A stretch of DNA of 64,000 bases from positions 1,192,909 through 1,256,908 of the forward strand of contig NZ_LR732817.1 in NCBI RefSeq assembly GCF_902506195.1, given 5' to 3'. Below, piece after piece: positions 9,249 through 17,008 of the stretch (positions are counted from its first letter, which is position 1; every line of letters begins with the position of its first letter). Source of the DNA: Citricoccus sp. K5. GTDB lineage: Bacteria; Actinomycetota; Actinomycetes; Actinomycetales; Micrococcaceae. Under the pieces are notes generated by a model. That model searched no databases. It was given only the letters and a program-made list of their open reading frames with translations, and had not been told where the DNA came from. Both the position numbers and the translations under genes were made by a program.

Positions 9249-10436
9249 TCAGCTCAGCGTGAGGATGAAGTCGGCCACGTCGGAACGCGTCTCGGCGGTG
9301 GCCTCCGGATCGATGTCCCAGGCCGCCAACTCCTCCAGGGACACGGCGCCTTCGGGATTCTCCACATCCTCGCGGACCGGGTAGTCGCCGGCCACGTAGA
9401 ACGGCTCGTAGCCGGGGCCGCCCGTGGGCGAATCGTCGCCCATCAGGAAGTCGATGGCCAGCCGGGCGGCAGCCGGGTTCTCCGTTCCCTCCACGAGACC
9501 CAGGTAGGCGGGAAAGGTGATGCCGGTGGAGGGCTCGGTGCCGAGCGAGACCTGCAGGGCCCAGCCCTCGTCCTCGTTGTCCCGGCGGTCGGAATAGGAG
9601 GTGAAGCCCACCGGCGGGTCCTCCTGGCCGGTCTGGCCGACGGCCGCATTGACGTTGTCCGTGTCATCCACCAGGACCAGTCCGTTGGCGTAGAGGTCGG
9701 CGATGAACTGCTCGCCGGCAGTGGAGACGCCCTCGTCCAGCTCGATGGGCCGACCGAAGTGCTCCTGATGGGCGGCGGCCATGGCGTCGGACTGGGCGAC
9801 GATCTCCGTCATCAGATCCAGGTAGTCGCCGCGGACCGTGGGGTCCACCATGACGACCTTGCCGTTCCACTCCAGCTCGGTGAGCTGCCACAGGTTGGAG
9901 ATGGGGCTGCCGTCCGGGTGGGCGTCCTCGTTGTACATCAGCACCTTGGTGGACAGCCGGTTGGCCAACAGCGGTTCCTGGTACTCGGCCGGGACCACCT
10001 CGGCCATCCGTTGGGGCACGTGGTTGATCAGGATGCCGTCCTGGAGCAGTTCGGTGATGACCACGGGGGCATCCGAGATGTAGGCGACGTCCGCCGACGG
10101 TGAGCCGGCCCGGGCCTCGGCCTGCAGACGGGTGATCTGCTCCGAGGAGGAGATGTCATGGCCGATGAAGTCGATCCCGGGGTACTCATTCTCGAAGGCC
10201 TCCTCGACCTGGGCGATCCGGGAGGTGAAGGAGTAGATGGTGACCTGTCCCTCCTCGAGGGCTCGCTCCTCCAATTGCTCCTGGCTGAGTGAGTCGAGCT
10301 CCTGGTGTGCGGCAGTACTCGCCGGAGACCCGGTCCCAGCGTTCTGGGCGGCCTCGGGAGAACCTCCACCACAGGCGGCGAGGGTGAGGAGCAGGGGGAG
10401 GAAGACGGCGATGGGCAGGGTTTTCTGTGAACGCAT
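9249..10436 (-). CDS. ABC transporter substrate-binding lipoprotein (family 1, FbpA/PhnS-like)
   Basis: 395 residues. The signal peptide ends in the lipobox LTLAAC (Cys22). The mature protein has the EEGQVTIYSFTSRI opening typical of iron(III), thiamine, or phosphonate-type family 1 binding proteins, and a two-lobed length. The paired tyrosines of ferric-binding proteins are not clearly present, so iron is not assured. With an RpiR regulator upstream and a phosphatase at the operon end, a phosphorylated or phosphonate compound is a reasonable alternative (inference). Confidence 0.85.
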   Translation of the reverse strand: MRSQKTLPIAVFLPLLLTLAACGGGSPEAAQNAGTGSPASTAAHQELDSLSQEQLEERALEEGQVTIYSFTSRIAQVEEAFENEYPGIDFIGHDISSSEQITRLQAEARAGSPSADVAYISDAPVVITELLQDGILINHVPQRMAEVVPAEYQEPLLANRLSTKVLMYNEDAHPDGSPISNLWQLTELEWNGKVVMVDPTVRGDYLDLMTEIVAQSDAMAAAHQEHFGRPIELDEGVSTAGEQFIADLYANGLVLVDDTDNVNAAVGQTGQEDPPVGFTSYSDRRDNEDEGWALQVSLGTEPSTGITFPAYLGLVEGTENPAAARLAIDFLMGDDSPTGGPGYEPFYVAGDYPVREDVENPEGAVSLEELAAWDIDPEATAETRSDVADFILTLS

Positions 10437-10539
10437 TTCCAGTCCTTCGGGGATGTTTTCGGGCAGGGAACGGTAGGGCGGGGTGCATCACGGGGATGCG
10501 GGGTGATTCGAACGGATGGTGGTCGGTCTGGGGCGGGGG

Positions 10540-11382
10540 TCAGTCGAATGCGGCCATGAGTCCATCCAGGGCATCCAGCGCCGGGAGCAGCGCCTGGTCG
10601 TGACGTTGGGCGATCGTCAGCACCAGGGCGTTGGCGATGGCCATGGGCACCGTGAGGGAGGCGAATCCCTCTCGGCTGTCCTGGTGTCCACGCGGCGCGG
10701 ACAGGATGGCGTCCGGGGCCGGGTCGAGGGTGTGGATGGTGTCGGTGACCAGCGCGGTGCCTGCGCCGACCTGCTGCGCGTGGCCCAGTAGCTCGCTCAG
10801 TTCGCGTGGCGGCCGCCGGAAGGCGAACGCCACCACGAGGTCTTCAGCGGTCAGGCTGAGGATTCGCTCTGCCACGTCCCGGCCGGTGCCGGTCAGGTTG
10901 ACCGTGCGGATGCCGAAGCGGCGGAGTCGTCGTTCCATCAGTTCCGCCAGCACCGAGGCATTGCCGCGGGCGAAGAGATGGACTGTGCCGGCGGAAGCGA
11001 TGCGGTCGGCGAGCCGATCCAGCTGGTCCTGGCCCACGTGCCGGCACAATTGGGACAGGGTGTCCAGTTCGGTGGTCAGCAGGGTCTCCAGCACGGAGTG
11101 CCCACCAGAGTCCTGGAGTTCCACCCGGAAACGGTCGCCCGCCCCAGTGAGCCCGGTACCCAGATCCTGCCGGAGGTGATCCCGCAGATCGGGGTAGCCG
11201 TGATATCCCAGCCGCTGGGCCAGCCGGGTGGCCGCCGCCGGGTGGACGCCGGCACGCCGGGCCACGTCTTCGCCGCGCCACAGAGGCGCCTCGGCCGGAT
11301 AGGACAGCAGTTCGTCCACCAGCGCCCGGTCCGACTTCGTCAATCGGCTGCGGTGCTCGTCAACGCGGTCGGGGAAGCTCAT
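10540..11382 (-). CDS. RpiR-family transcriptional regulator
   Basis: 280 residues. The N-terminal HTH_6 domain reads LTKSDRALVDELLSYP and GVHPAAATRLAQRLGYHGYP, and the C-terminal SIS domain (about 115-265) includes LFARGNASVLAELMERRL and VAFAFRRPPRE. RpiR proteins normally sense sugar phosphates or phosphorylated intermediates through the SIS domain. It lies directly upstream of the importer on the same strand and is divergent from the permease gene at 11512, so it probably controls the importer. ATG 11382 is preferred; an in-frame GTG at 11448 would add 22 residues with no family match. Confidence 0.82.
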   Translation of the reverse strand: MSFPDRVDEHRSRLTKSDRALVDELLSYPAEAPLWRGEDVARRAGVHPAAATRLAQRLGYHGYPDLRDHLRQDLGTGLTGAGDRFRVELQDSGGHSVLETLLTTELDTLSQLCRHVGQDQLDRLADRIASAGTVHLFARGNASVLAELMERRLRRFGIRTVNLTGTGRDVAERILSLTAEDLVVAFAFRRPPRELSELLGHAQQVGAGTALVTDTIHTLDPAPDAILSAPRGHQDSREGFASLTVPMAIANALVLTIAQRHDQALLPALDALDGLMAAFD

Positions 11383-11437
11383 GAAACCAGCGTAAGTGGC
11401 AATTTCTGTTGCAGGAGGGAAATGCGTGCAAGTTGTC

Positions 11438-11466
11438 TTGCTGTTCACCTGACCTTCACCGATATC
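11438..11466 (+). promoter_or_regulatory. Candidate promoter for the permease gene at 11512
   Basis: TTGCTG at 11438-11443 and GATATC at 11461-11466 are separated by 17 bases, an acceptable spacing for a sigma70-like promoter. A transcript from here would start near 11473 and supports ATG 11512 rather than ATG 11422 as the start of the downstream gene. Confidence 0.35.
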
Positions 11467-11511
11467 GCCACCGTCCGGGATCTACCGCCAGATCCTGAGA
11501 TGCTGGAGGAC

Positions 11512-12507
11512 ATGTGGCGAGAGGCGGCGGGTCGAGTGGCGGCCACCGTTCCGTGGCTGGAACGGCACCAGGTGGTGCTGTACGTGGCCGCGCTGCTGGC
11601 CGGGGCCGGCGTCGGGCTCCTGGTCCCGGCCGTGGCCGGACCGGCGGGGCACGCGATCAATCCCGTGCTCGGCCTGCTGCTCTACGCCACCTTCCTCGCG
11701 ATTCCGTTTCCGCGGCTGGCGGGGGCCTTCCGTGACGGCCGGTTCCTGCTGACGGTCCTGCTGGTGAACTTCGCGGTGATCCCGATCGTGGCCTTCGGGC
11801 TGTCCCGCCTCGTGGCGCCGTCCCAGGTGCTGGAGGTCGGGGTGCTGTTCGTGCTGCTGACCCCGTGCGTGGACTATGTCATCGTCTTCACCCGACTGGC
11901 AGGCGGTGCGGCGGACCGCCTGCTGGCGGCCACGCCGCTACTCATGCTGGTCCAGATGGCGCTCTTGCCCGTCTACCTGCGGCTGATGGTGGGCGAGCGT
12001 TTCCTGCAGACGGTCGACGCCGGCCCCTTCCTCGAGGCCTTCGTCCTCCTCATCGTCCTGCCGTTGGCCGCCGCGTGGCTCACCCAGACGGCCGCCACCC
12101 GCTGGCGTGCCGGGCGTTGGCTGCGGGACGGGGCGCTCGCGGCCATGGTCCCGCTGATGATGGTGACCCTGGCCGTGGTGGTCGCGTCCCAGATCCACGA
12201 TGTCGGCGCGCATCTGGGCGGCCTGCTCACCGTGGTCCCGGTGTTCGTGGCGTTCGCTGTGGTCATGGTGGTCATCGGCCTGGCGGCCGGCCGGCTGGCC
12301 AGGCTGGGCGTCCCGGGCCGCAGGGCGGTGGTGTTCAGCGGCGTGACCCGCAACTCGCTCGTGGTGCTGCCGCTGGTGCTCGCCCTGCCAGCTGCCTTCG
12401 ACCTCGCACCACTCGTGGTGGTGACCCAGACCCTGGTGGAGCTGGTGGTCATGGTGCTGCTGGTCAGGGCCCTGCCCCTGCTGGTCCGGGAGCGTCTCCG
12501 GACCTGA
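11512..12507 (+). CDS. Bile acid:Na+ symporter / ACR3-like permease
   Basis: 331 residues with about ten hydrophobic helices, the fold size of the SBF/ACR3 superfamily. The start region LERHQVVLYVAALLAG and the later LLTPCVDYVIVFTRLAGG with its conserved Cys resemble ACR3-type arsenite permeases; the helix pair VFSGVTRNSLVVLPLVLALP matches the crossover region of the family. No arsR or arsC lies nearby, so arsenite transport is unproven. ATGs at 11422 and 11500 are alternatives, but 11512 has GGAGG just upstream and gives normal length. It converges on the CDF gene with 10 bases between stops. Confidence 0.72.
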   Translation: MWREAAGRVAATVPWLERHQVVLYVAALLAGAGVGLLVPAVAGPAGHAINPVLGLLLYATFLAIPFPRLAGAFRDGRFLLTVLLVNFAVIPIVAFGLSRLVAPSQVLEVGVLFVLLTPCVDYVIVFTRLAGGAADRLLAATPLLMLVQMALLPVYLRLMVGERFLQTVDAGPFLEAFVLLIVLPLAAAWLTQTAATRWRAGRWLRDGALAAMVPLMMVTLAVVVASQIHDVGAHLGGLLTVVPVFVAFAVVMVVIGLAAGRLARLGVPGRRAVVFSGVTRNSLVVLPLVLALPAAFDLAPLVVVTQTLVELVVMVLLVRALPLLVRERLRT

Positions 12508-12517
12508 GGCCGGAGGG

Positions 12518-13537
12518 TCAGCGGGCCGCCTGACCGCCCTCGGACTGCTTGTCCCGCTCGACTCCGCCGTGGACCTCTGCGGGCAGTTCCTCCACGAGGG
12601 CGACCACCACGTCCTCCAGCTTCCAGTCCAGTTCGACGATGCCCTCGGTCAGCTCGCGCAGGCGTGAGGGAGTCTGTGCGGCGCCATCGCGGGGAACCAC
12701 GAACATCTCCGTGTGGAATACGTGGCCCTCATCCCGGACCCTGGCTCCGGCATCCAGGACCCAGTCGACCGACCGGGCATAGTCCTCCGCCTTCGCCACC
12801 AGTGGGTGCGGGTCCTCGCCGTCGATGGTCCGGGCCCGCGCGTCGGCGAGGTCCGTGATCGCGGTACCCACATTCGTGATGCCGTCCTTGAGGATGCTGG
12901 CACCCACGAAGATCGCGGCGGTGGCGTCGAACCACCAGAGTCCTAGCCCCACGCCGGCCACACCGACGGCGGTGGCAACCCCCGTCTGCCAATCCGCCTT
13001 GTTCATGTCCGCGTCGGCGTACAGGACCTTGTCATGCAGCTGCTCGGCGATCTTGATCTTCATCCGCCCCAGGATCACGGGCCCCGGGATGGACAGGATC
13101 ATGACGGCGATCATGATCCAGCCCTGCCACACCGTGTGCCCGAACAGGTGGAACGTGCCGATCGGGGGATGCTCGGCCGACACCAGGCCGCTGCCGGAGT
13201 CGATGATGAGGTATCCCCCCATGACCAGTAGGGCGACGGAGGCCACGAGATGCCCCACCCCCGCGGCACTGTGGTTGCCATAGGGCCGGCTCCGCGTGGG
13301 AGGGCGGTTGATGACGCGGGCCGCCACCAGAAAGGCGAGAGGAGGGATGAAGGACAGCATGTCCTCGATCCAGGCGGCTTTCATGGCCTGGGAATTGCCC
13401 ATGACCACGATCACGAGCGTCACGGTCACCGCGAGCATCCCCAGGGTGATCCATTCCAGGCGGGTGGCTCGGCGCAGGGCCTGCTGCAGTTCGGGTGTGA
13501 GTTCGGTCCGCCCGAATCGGCGCACGGTCGTGGTCAC
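12518..13537 (-). CDS. Cation diffusion facilitator (CDF) transporter
   Basis: 339 residues. About six transmembrane helices hold the paired acidic/His metal sites of CDF exporters: WIEDMLSF near residue 57 in helix 2, and the DADMNKADWQTG block near residue 175 in helix 5. The RSRPYGNHSAAG signature follows helix 2, and a cytoplasmic C-terminal domain includes RDEGHVFHTEMFV. It probably exports a divalent metal such as Zn, Mn or Fe with proton exchange (family knowledge). Its ATG overlaps the stop of the upstream lipoprotein gene (13534-13537), an unusual partner for a CDF protein. Confidence 0.85.
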   Translation of the reverse strand: MTTTVRRFGRTELTPELQQALRRATRLEWITLGMLAVTVTLVIVVMGNSQAMKAAWIEDMLSFIPPLAFLVAARVINRPPTRSRPYGNHSAAGVGHLVASVALLVMGGYLIIDSGSGLVSAEHPPIGTFHLFGHTVWQGWIMIAVMILSIPGPVILGRMKIKIAEQLHDKVLYADADMNKADWQTGVATAVGVAGVGLGLWWFDATAAIFVGASILKDGITNVGTAITDLADARARTIDGEDPHPLVAKAEDYARSVDWVLDAGARVRDEGHVFHTEMFVVPRDGAAQTPSRLRELTEGIVELDWKLEDVVVALVEELPAEVHGGVERDKQSEGGQAAR

Positions 13538-14034
13538 GGGGTGGTTCCCGGGTGACGCTCGTCGAGGAACCGCTCGAGCTCGCCGAGCATCTGGTTCTCA
13601 CCCAGCGGGACGGCCAGGACGAGGTTGACGGTCTTGCCGTCCGGGCCGGTGTCCTCGGCATAGGAGCGGGTGAGGGCCGCTTGCGAGGACCAGGGGGACT
13701 GGTCGGTCAGTCCTCCGGCCATCAGGTCCACGTCCCCGGTCTCGAGGGCCGTGATGAGGGCCTCCTCGCCGGAGGCGGTCCATTCGATCTCCGCGTCGAT
13801 CTCCTCGGCGAAGGCCTGGATGAGGTCCACCTCGCTGCCGGTGGGCTCGGCACCGGTGGCGTCCACGTACGGGGGGTGATGGACCACCCCCACGGAAAGG
13901 GTGCCACCCGAGACGTCGTCGAAGGTCCCGTCCGGGTCGGCCGGATAGGCCGAGGACGTGCAGCCGGTCACCGTCAGGGCCACCGCCACGACCAAGAAGC
14001 CGCTGGTCATGGCCCCTTTTCTGGACATGTTCAT
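13534..14034 (-). CDS. Short family-3-like substrate-binding lipoprotein coupled to the CDF gene
   Basis: 166 residues. The lipobox LTVTGC ends at Cys25, followed by a segment typical of family 3 solute-binding proteins: TLSVGVVHHPPYVD, then GSEVDLIQAFAEEID and ETGDVDLMAGGLTDQ. Family 3 proteins usually exceed 230 residues; this one lacks most of the second lobe. An AGGAGG site precedes ATG 14034. There is no ABC permease or ATPase nearby; instead it overlaps the CDF transporter by 4 bases. It may present a ligand or metal to, or sense for, that transporter (inference). Confidence 0.75.
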   Translation of the reverse strand: MNMSRKGAMTSGFLVVAVALTVTGCTSSAYPADPDGTFDDVSGGTLSVGVVHHPPYVDATGAEPTGSEVDLIQAFAEEIDAEIEWTASGEEALITALETGDVDLMAGGLTDQSPWSSQAALTRSYAEDTGPDGKTVNLVLAVPLGENQMLGELERFLDERHPGTTP

Positions 14035-14102
14035 GGATCCTCCTTCTCCTGAGCCCACTGTAGGGAGAATCGTCCTCCGGTGACTAGCTCCGGCGCGGGC
14101 GG

Positions 14103-15437
14103 CTACAGGGGCAGCCGAACTTTCACGGCGAAGCCGCCCTCCGGCGTCGGCCCGGCCTTGACCGTGCCTCCCAGCGCGCTGACTCGCTCACGGATACCCT
14201 TCAGGCCGAGGCCTGCTCCCGGCGACGCCACGAGACCCCCACGGGCGGCGGGCCCGTTGGCGATGCGGATCCCGATCTGGTCTCCCACGGAGACCTGCAC
14301 GCGGATGGCGGCACCCGGTGCGTGCCGCAGGGCGTTGCTGATCGCCTCCTGCACCACCCGGTAGGCGGTCAGGCCCGAGGCGGGAGGCACGACGGCGGAC
14401 CAGTCACCGGCCGCACTCGGCGCACCGGGGACTCCGGTCCCGCCAGCGGTTGTCACTCCGCCCAGCGGGAGGAGCTCCGGGTCGATCTCCAGTTCCACGT
14501 GCGCCCCGGAGGACCGCGTGGTGACGACCAGCTGGGGGATGTCCGCGATGGTCGGCTGGGGCGTGGTGTCCGCGGCATCGTCTCCGCGCAGGATGGCGAG
14601 CAGCCCCCGCATCTCGGTCAGCGCGCGGCGGGAGGAGTCTGCGATCGAGTCGAACTCACCCCGCGTCGGCTCGTCCATGCCGGGCAGACGGTAGGGGGCA
14701 GTGGTGGCCTGCACGGAGATCACGGACATGGAATGTGCCACCACGTCATGCAACTCCTGGGCGATCCGGTTTCGCTGCTGCAGCTCTCGGCGCTTGGTCT
14801 CCTCCTCGGCGGTGAGCTGGCGTTCGTGGTCGAGTTGGCTGCGGCTGGCCAGGAGGACCTGCAGGGCGCTGCCGACGGCCAGGGCGCCACCGGCGATGGA
14901 AGCGCACACGACAGCGTTGGACAGGGTGGCGCTGGACAGGGCCGCCTCGGCCGTGGAGCTCTCCAGGGCGAGGCCGAGCCCACCGACCAGGGCGCCGGCA
15001 CACCAGGCAACGGCACCGATGCGCCAGGGGTGGCGCAGGGCGACCACGAGGACCAGCAGGATGAAGGCGATCAGGGTGGTGACGGGCCACGGCCATGGCC
15101 CGGACGCGGGGTCGGAGGCGAGTGTGGTGCCGAGGGCCGCGGCCGTGCTCAGCAGGAGGGCCGGGATGGGCCGCCGGACGGCGAGGGGCACCGCAGCCGC
15201 CTGTCCGACGGCCAGCACCATGGCGATGGCGACATGGACGTGGTGGACTGCGGCGAGGATGGGCCAGCCCGTGGCGACCAGGACCATGGCGGCGCAGGAC
15301 GTCAGGAGCCAGGTCCACCCACTGCGTGAGAAGCTGGCCCGGACGGGTGACGGTCCAGGGGGACGTGCCTCACCTGACGATGGGGTGGAGGAGACTGACG
15401 AGGGAGCAGACGGCTCGGCGGCGCGCATGGCGTTCAC
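14103..15437 (-). CDS. Sensor histidine kinase (HisKA_3 type)
   Basis: 444 residues from the GTG at 15437. Several membrane segments (about residues 35-175) precede a coiled region and the dimerisation motif NRIAQELHDVVAHSMSVI, whose His is the phosphorylation site. The ATPase domain follows, with AYRVVQEAISNALRHAPG (N box) and GLGLKGIRERVSALGG (G2). GTG 15437 overlaps the stop of the upstream sensor-domain gene by 4 bases; ATG 15428 is an alternative. Partner regulator is probably the divergent gene at 16219. Confidence 0.87.
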   Translation of the reverse strand: MNAMRAAEPSAPSSVSSTPSSGEARPPGPSPVRASFSRSGWTWLLTSCAAMVLVATGWPILAAVHHVHVAIAMVLAVGQAAAVPLAVRRPIPALLLSTAAALGTTLASDPASGPWPWPVTTLIAFILLVLVVALRHPWRIGAVAWCAGALVGGLGLALESSTAEAALSSATLSNAVVCASIAGGALAVGSALQVLLASRSQLDHERQLTAEEETKRRELQQRNRIAQELHDVVAHSMSVISVQATTAPYRLPGMDEPTRGEFDSIADSSRRALTEMRGLLAILRGDDAADTTPQPTIADIPQLVVTTRSSGAHVELEIDPELLPLGGVTTAGGTGVPGAPSAAGDWSAVVPPASGLTAYRVVQEAISNALRHAPGAAIRVQVSVGDQIGIRIANGPAARGGLVASPGAGLGLKGIRERVSALGGTVKAGPTPEGGFAVKVRLPL

Positions 15438-16117
15438 GCTACCCGCGGCCCGGCCGGCATCGGATATCCCGGCGCCGGTCCGGCGCCGAGCGCGGCCACC
15501 GTGGTGGAGGCGTCCAGCAGGGCGAGTCCGCGCATCACGGCAGGCAGGGTGAGCAGGAAGAGCACGCCGATCAGAAGATTGACGACGGACTCGACCGCGT
15601 AGCTGGTGGCCACGGCATCCGGGATGGCTCCGCCGGTCAAGGCCTCCAGCATGCCGGCGGCCAGGGGATACTCCTGCTCGCCACGGGGAAGGTAGTGGCC
15701 CCACAACACGTAGGTGGTCCCACCGAGGGCCCCTGCCGTCCAGGCCACGGAGACCACGAAGGTGAGGGTGCGCACCGGGAAGGCGATGAGGGTCTCGAAG
15801 AGCAGGTCCAGCCAGCGCCGCGGGTCGGTGAGGTAACGGAGGGATCCGTTGATACCGGTGCCCCCACGGCGGTAGGCGGGCTGATCGAGCCGGCCGCCCC
15901 AGAGCCGCACCCGGTTGCGGGAGAGTTCGGCGAATCCGGCGGCCACCAGCAGGACAAGGGGCAGCAGCCAGACACCGATCCAGATGACGGCCGTGCCGAG
16001 AGCCAGCGTGAACAGGGGAACGAGCAGGACGAAGGCGAACAGGGAGATGAAGAAGCCGGGCAGGACGAAGGCGTAGTCACGGCCGAGGCGGGTCAGGACG
16101 GAAGGTGTGGTGGTCAT
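15434..16117 (-). CDS. Stand-alone membrane 'sensor' domain protein (PF13796-like)
   Basis: 227 residues with four to six hydrophobic segments. The ordered blocks LGRDYAFVLPGFFISLF, DPRRWLDLLFETLIAFPVRT and ESVVNLLIGVLFLLTLPAVM match the putative sensor domain that is normally fused to the N-terminus of actinobacterial histidine kinases. Here it is a separate gene overlapping the kinase by 4 bases, so sensing and catalysis are probably carried by two partner chains. ATG 16117 is preferred to 16156, as the upstream residues are not family-like. The signal sensed is unknown. Confidence 0.77.
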   Translation of the reverse strand: MTTTPSVLTRLGRDYAFVLPGFFISLFAFVLLVPLFTLALGTAVIWIGVWLLPLVLLVAAGFAELSRNRVRLWGGRLDQPAYRRGGTGINGSLRYLTDPRRWLDLLFETLIAFPVRTLTFVVSVAWTAGALGGTTYVLWGHYLPRGEQEYPLAAGMLEALTGGAIPDAVATSYAVESVVNLLIGVLFLLTLPAVMRGLALLDASTTVAALGAGPAPGYPMPAGPRVA

Positions 16118-16218
16118 GGTGGCGAAGCTACGGAGCCGGTCGGGCCGGGTCATCACCCGCCAGAGTGAAAGTGGGGGCTACGTGCGGGCTACTTCGGCGT
16201 GACGGATACGCTGGTCGG

Positions 16219-16920
16219 GTGAGCCAGAGACCTGCGGAACCGTTCTCCGCCATACACCCGATCCGCATCCTCATCGTGGATGACCAGGCCATGGTGCGCC
16301 AGGGCTTCGGGGCCCTGCTGGACGCGCAGGAGGACATGGCCGTCGTCGGGAGCGCACAGGATGGCGCCGAGGTGGTGGACCTCGTCAAGAGATCCCGGCC
16401 GGACGTGGTGCTGATGGACATCCGCATGCCGGTGGTCAATGGGCTGGACGCCACTCGTGCGGTCTTCGCGATGCCGGGGGGCACCCATCCGCGGGTGATC
16501 ATGCTGACCACCTTCGACGCGGACGAGTACGTCTTCGCCGCCCTGCAGGCCGGCGCCAGCGGCTTCCTGCTCAAGGACGCCACCGCCGAGGACCTCGCGA
16601 ACGCTGTGCGGGTGGTCGCGGCCGGGGAGGCCCTGCTGGCGCCGTCGATCACCCAGAAGCTGATCGCGGACTATGTCAGCCGGCCGGTGGCCCGCCAGCC
16701 GGATGTGACCGTGCTGGGGGAACTGACCGAGCGCGAACTGGAGGTCATGCGGCTCGTGGCCACGGGACGGTCCAACGCGGAGCTGGCCGGCGAGCTGTTC
16801 CTCTCCGAGCAGACCATCAAGACCCACGTGTCCCGGATCCTCGCCAAACTCGGCCTGCGGGATCGGACACAGATCGTGGTCACCGCCTATGAGTCGGGAC
16901 TGATCAACGCGGGGCAGTGA
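16219..16920 (+). CDS. NarL/LuxR-type response regulator
   Basis: 233 residues. The receiver domain has IVDDQAMVRQG and the phospho-acceptor Asp67 in VVLMDIRMP, with LTTFDADEYVF and FLLKDAT following. A LuxR-type helix-turn-helix occupies the last 65 residues (LTERELEVMRLVATGRSNAE, then LFLSEQTIKTHVSRIL). A GTG at 16219 is the best start; no ATG precedes the receiver fold. It is divergent from the kinase and sensor genes and shares their roughly 100-base intergenic region, a usual setting for autoregulation. Confidence 0.9.
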   Translation: MSQRPAEPFSAIHPIRILIVDDQAMVRQGFGALLDAQEDMAVVGSAQDGAEVVDLVKRSRPDVVLMDIRMPVVNGLDATRAVFAMPGGTHPRVIMLTTFDADEYVFAALQAGASGFLLKDATAEDLANAVRVVAAGEALLAPSITQKLIADYVSRPVARQPDVTVLGELTERELEVMRLVATGRSNAELAGELFLSEQTIKTHVSRILAKLGLRDRTQIVVTAYESGLINAGQ

Positions 16921-16940
16921 CAGACCGCAAGAACGAGTCC

Positions 16941-16980
16941 GCCCGGTTCCGGCCACCCATGTGGGTGGCCGGCACCGGGC
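16941..16980. terminator. Strong bidirectional hairpin terminator
   Basis: Two 18-base arms (16941-16958 and 16963-16980) are complementary apart from one mismatch, with a 4-base ATGT loop. It lies between the stop of the response regulator (plus) and the stop of the carboxypeptidase gene (minus), so it can end transcription from both sides. No T-tract follows, which is common for actinobacterial terminators. Confidence 0.75.
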
Positions 16981-17008
16981 GGAACCATCGCCAGCGGACC
17001 GGCTCGTC

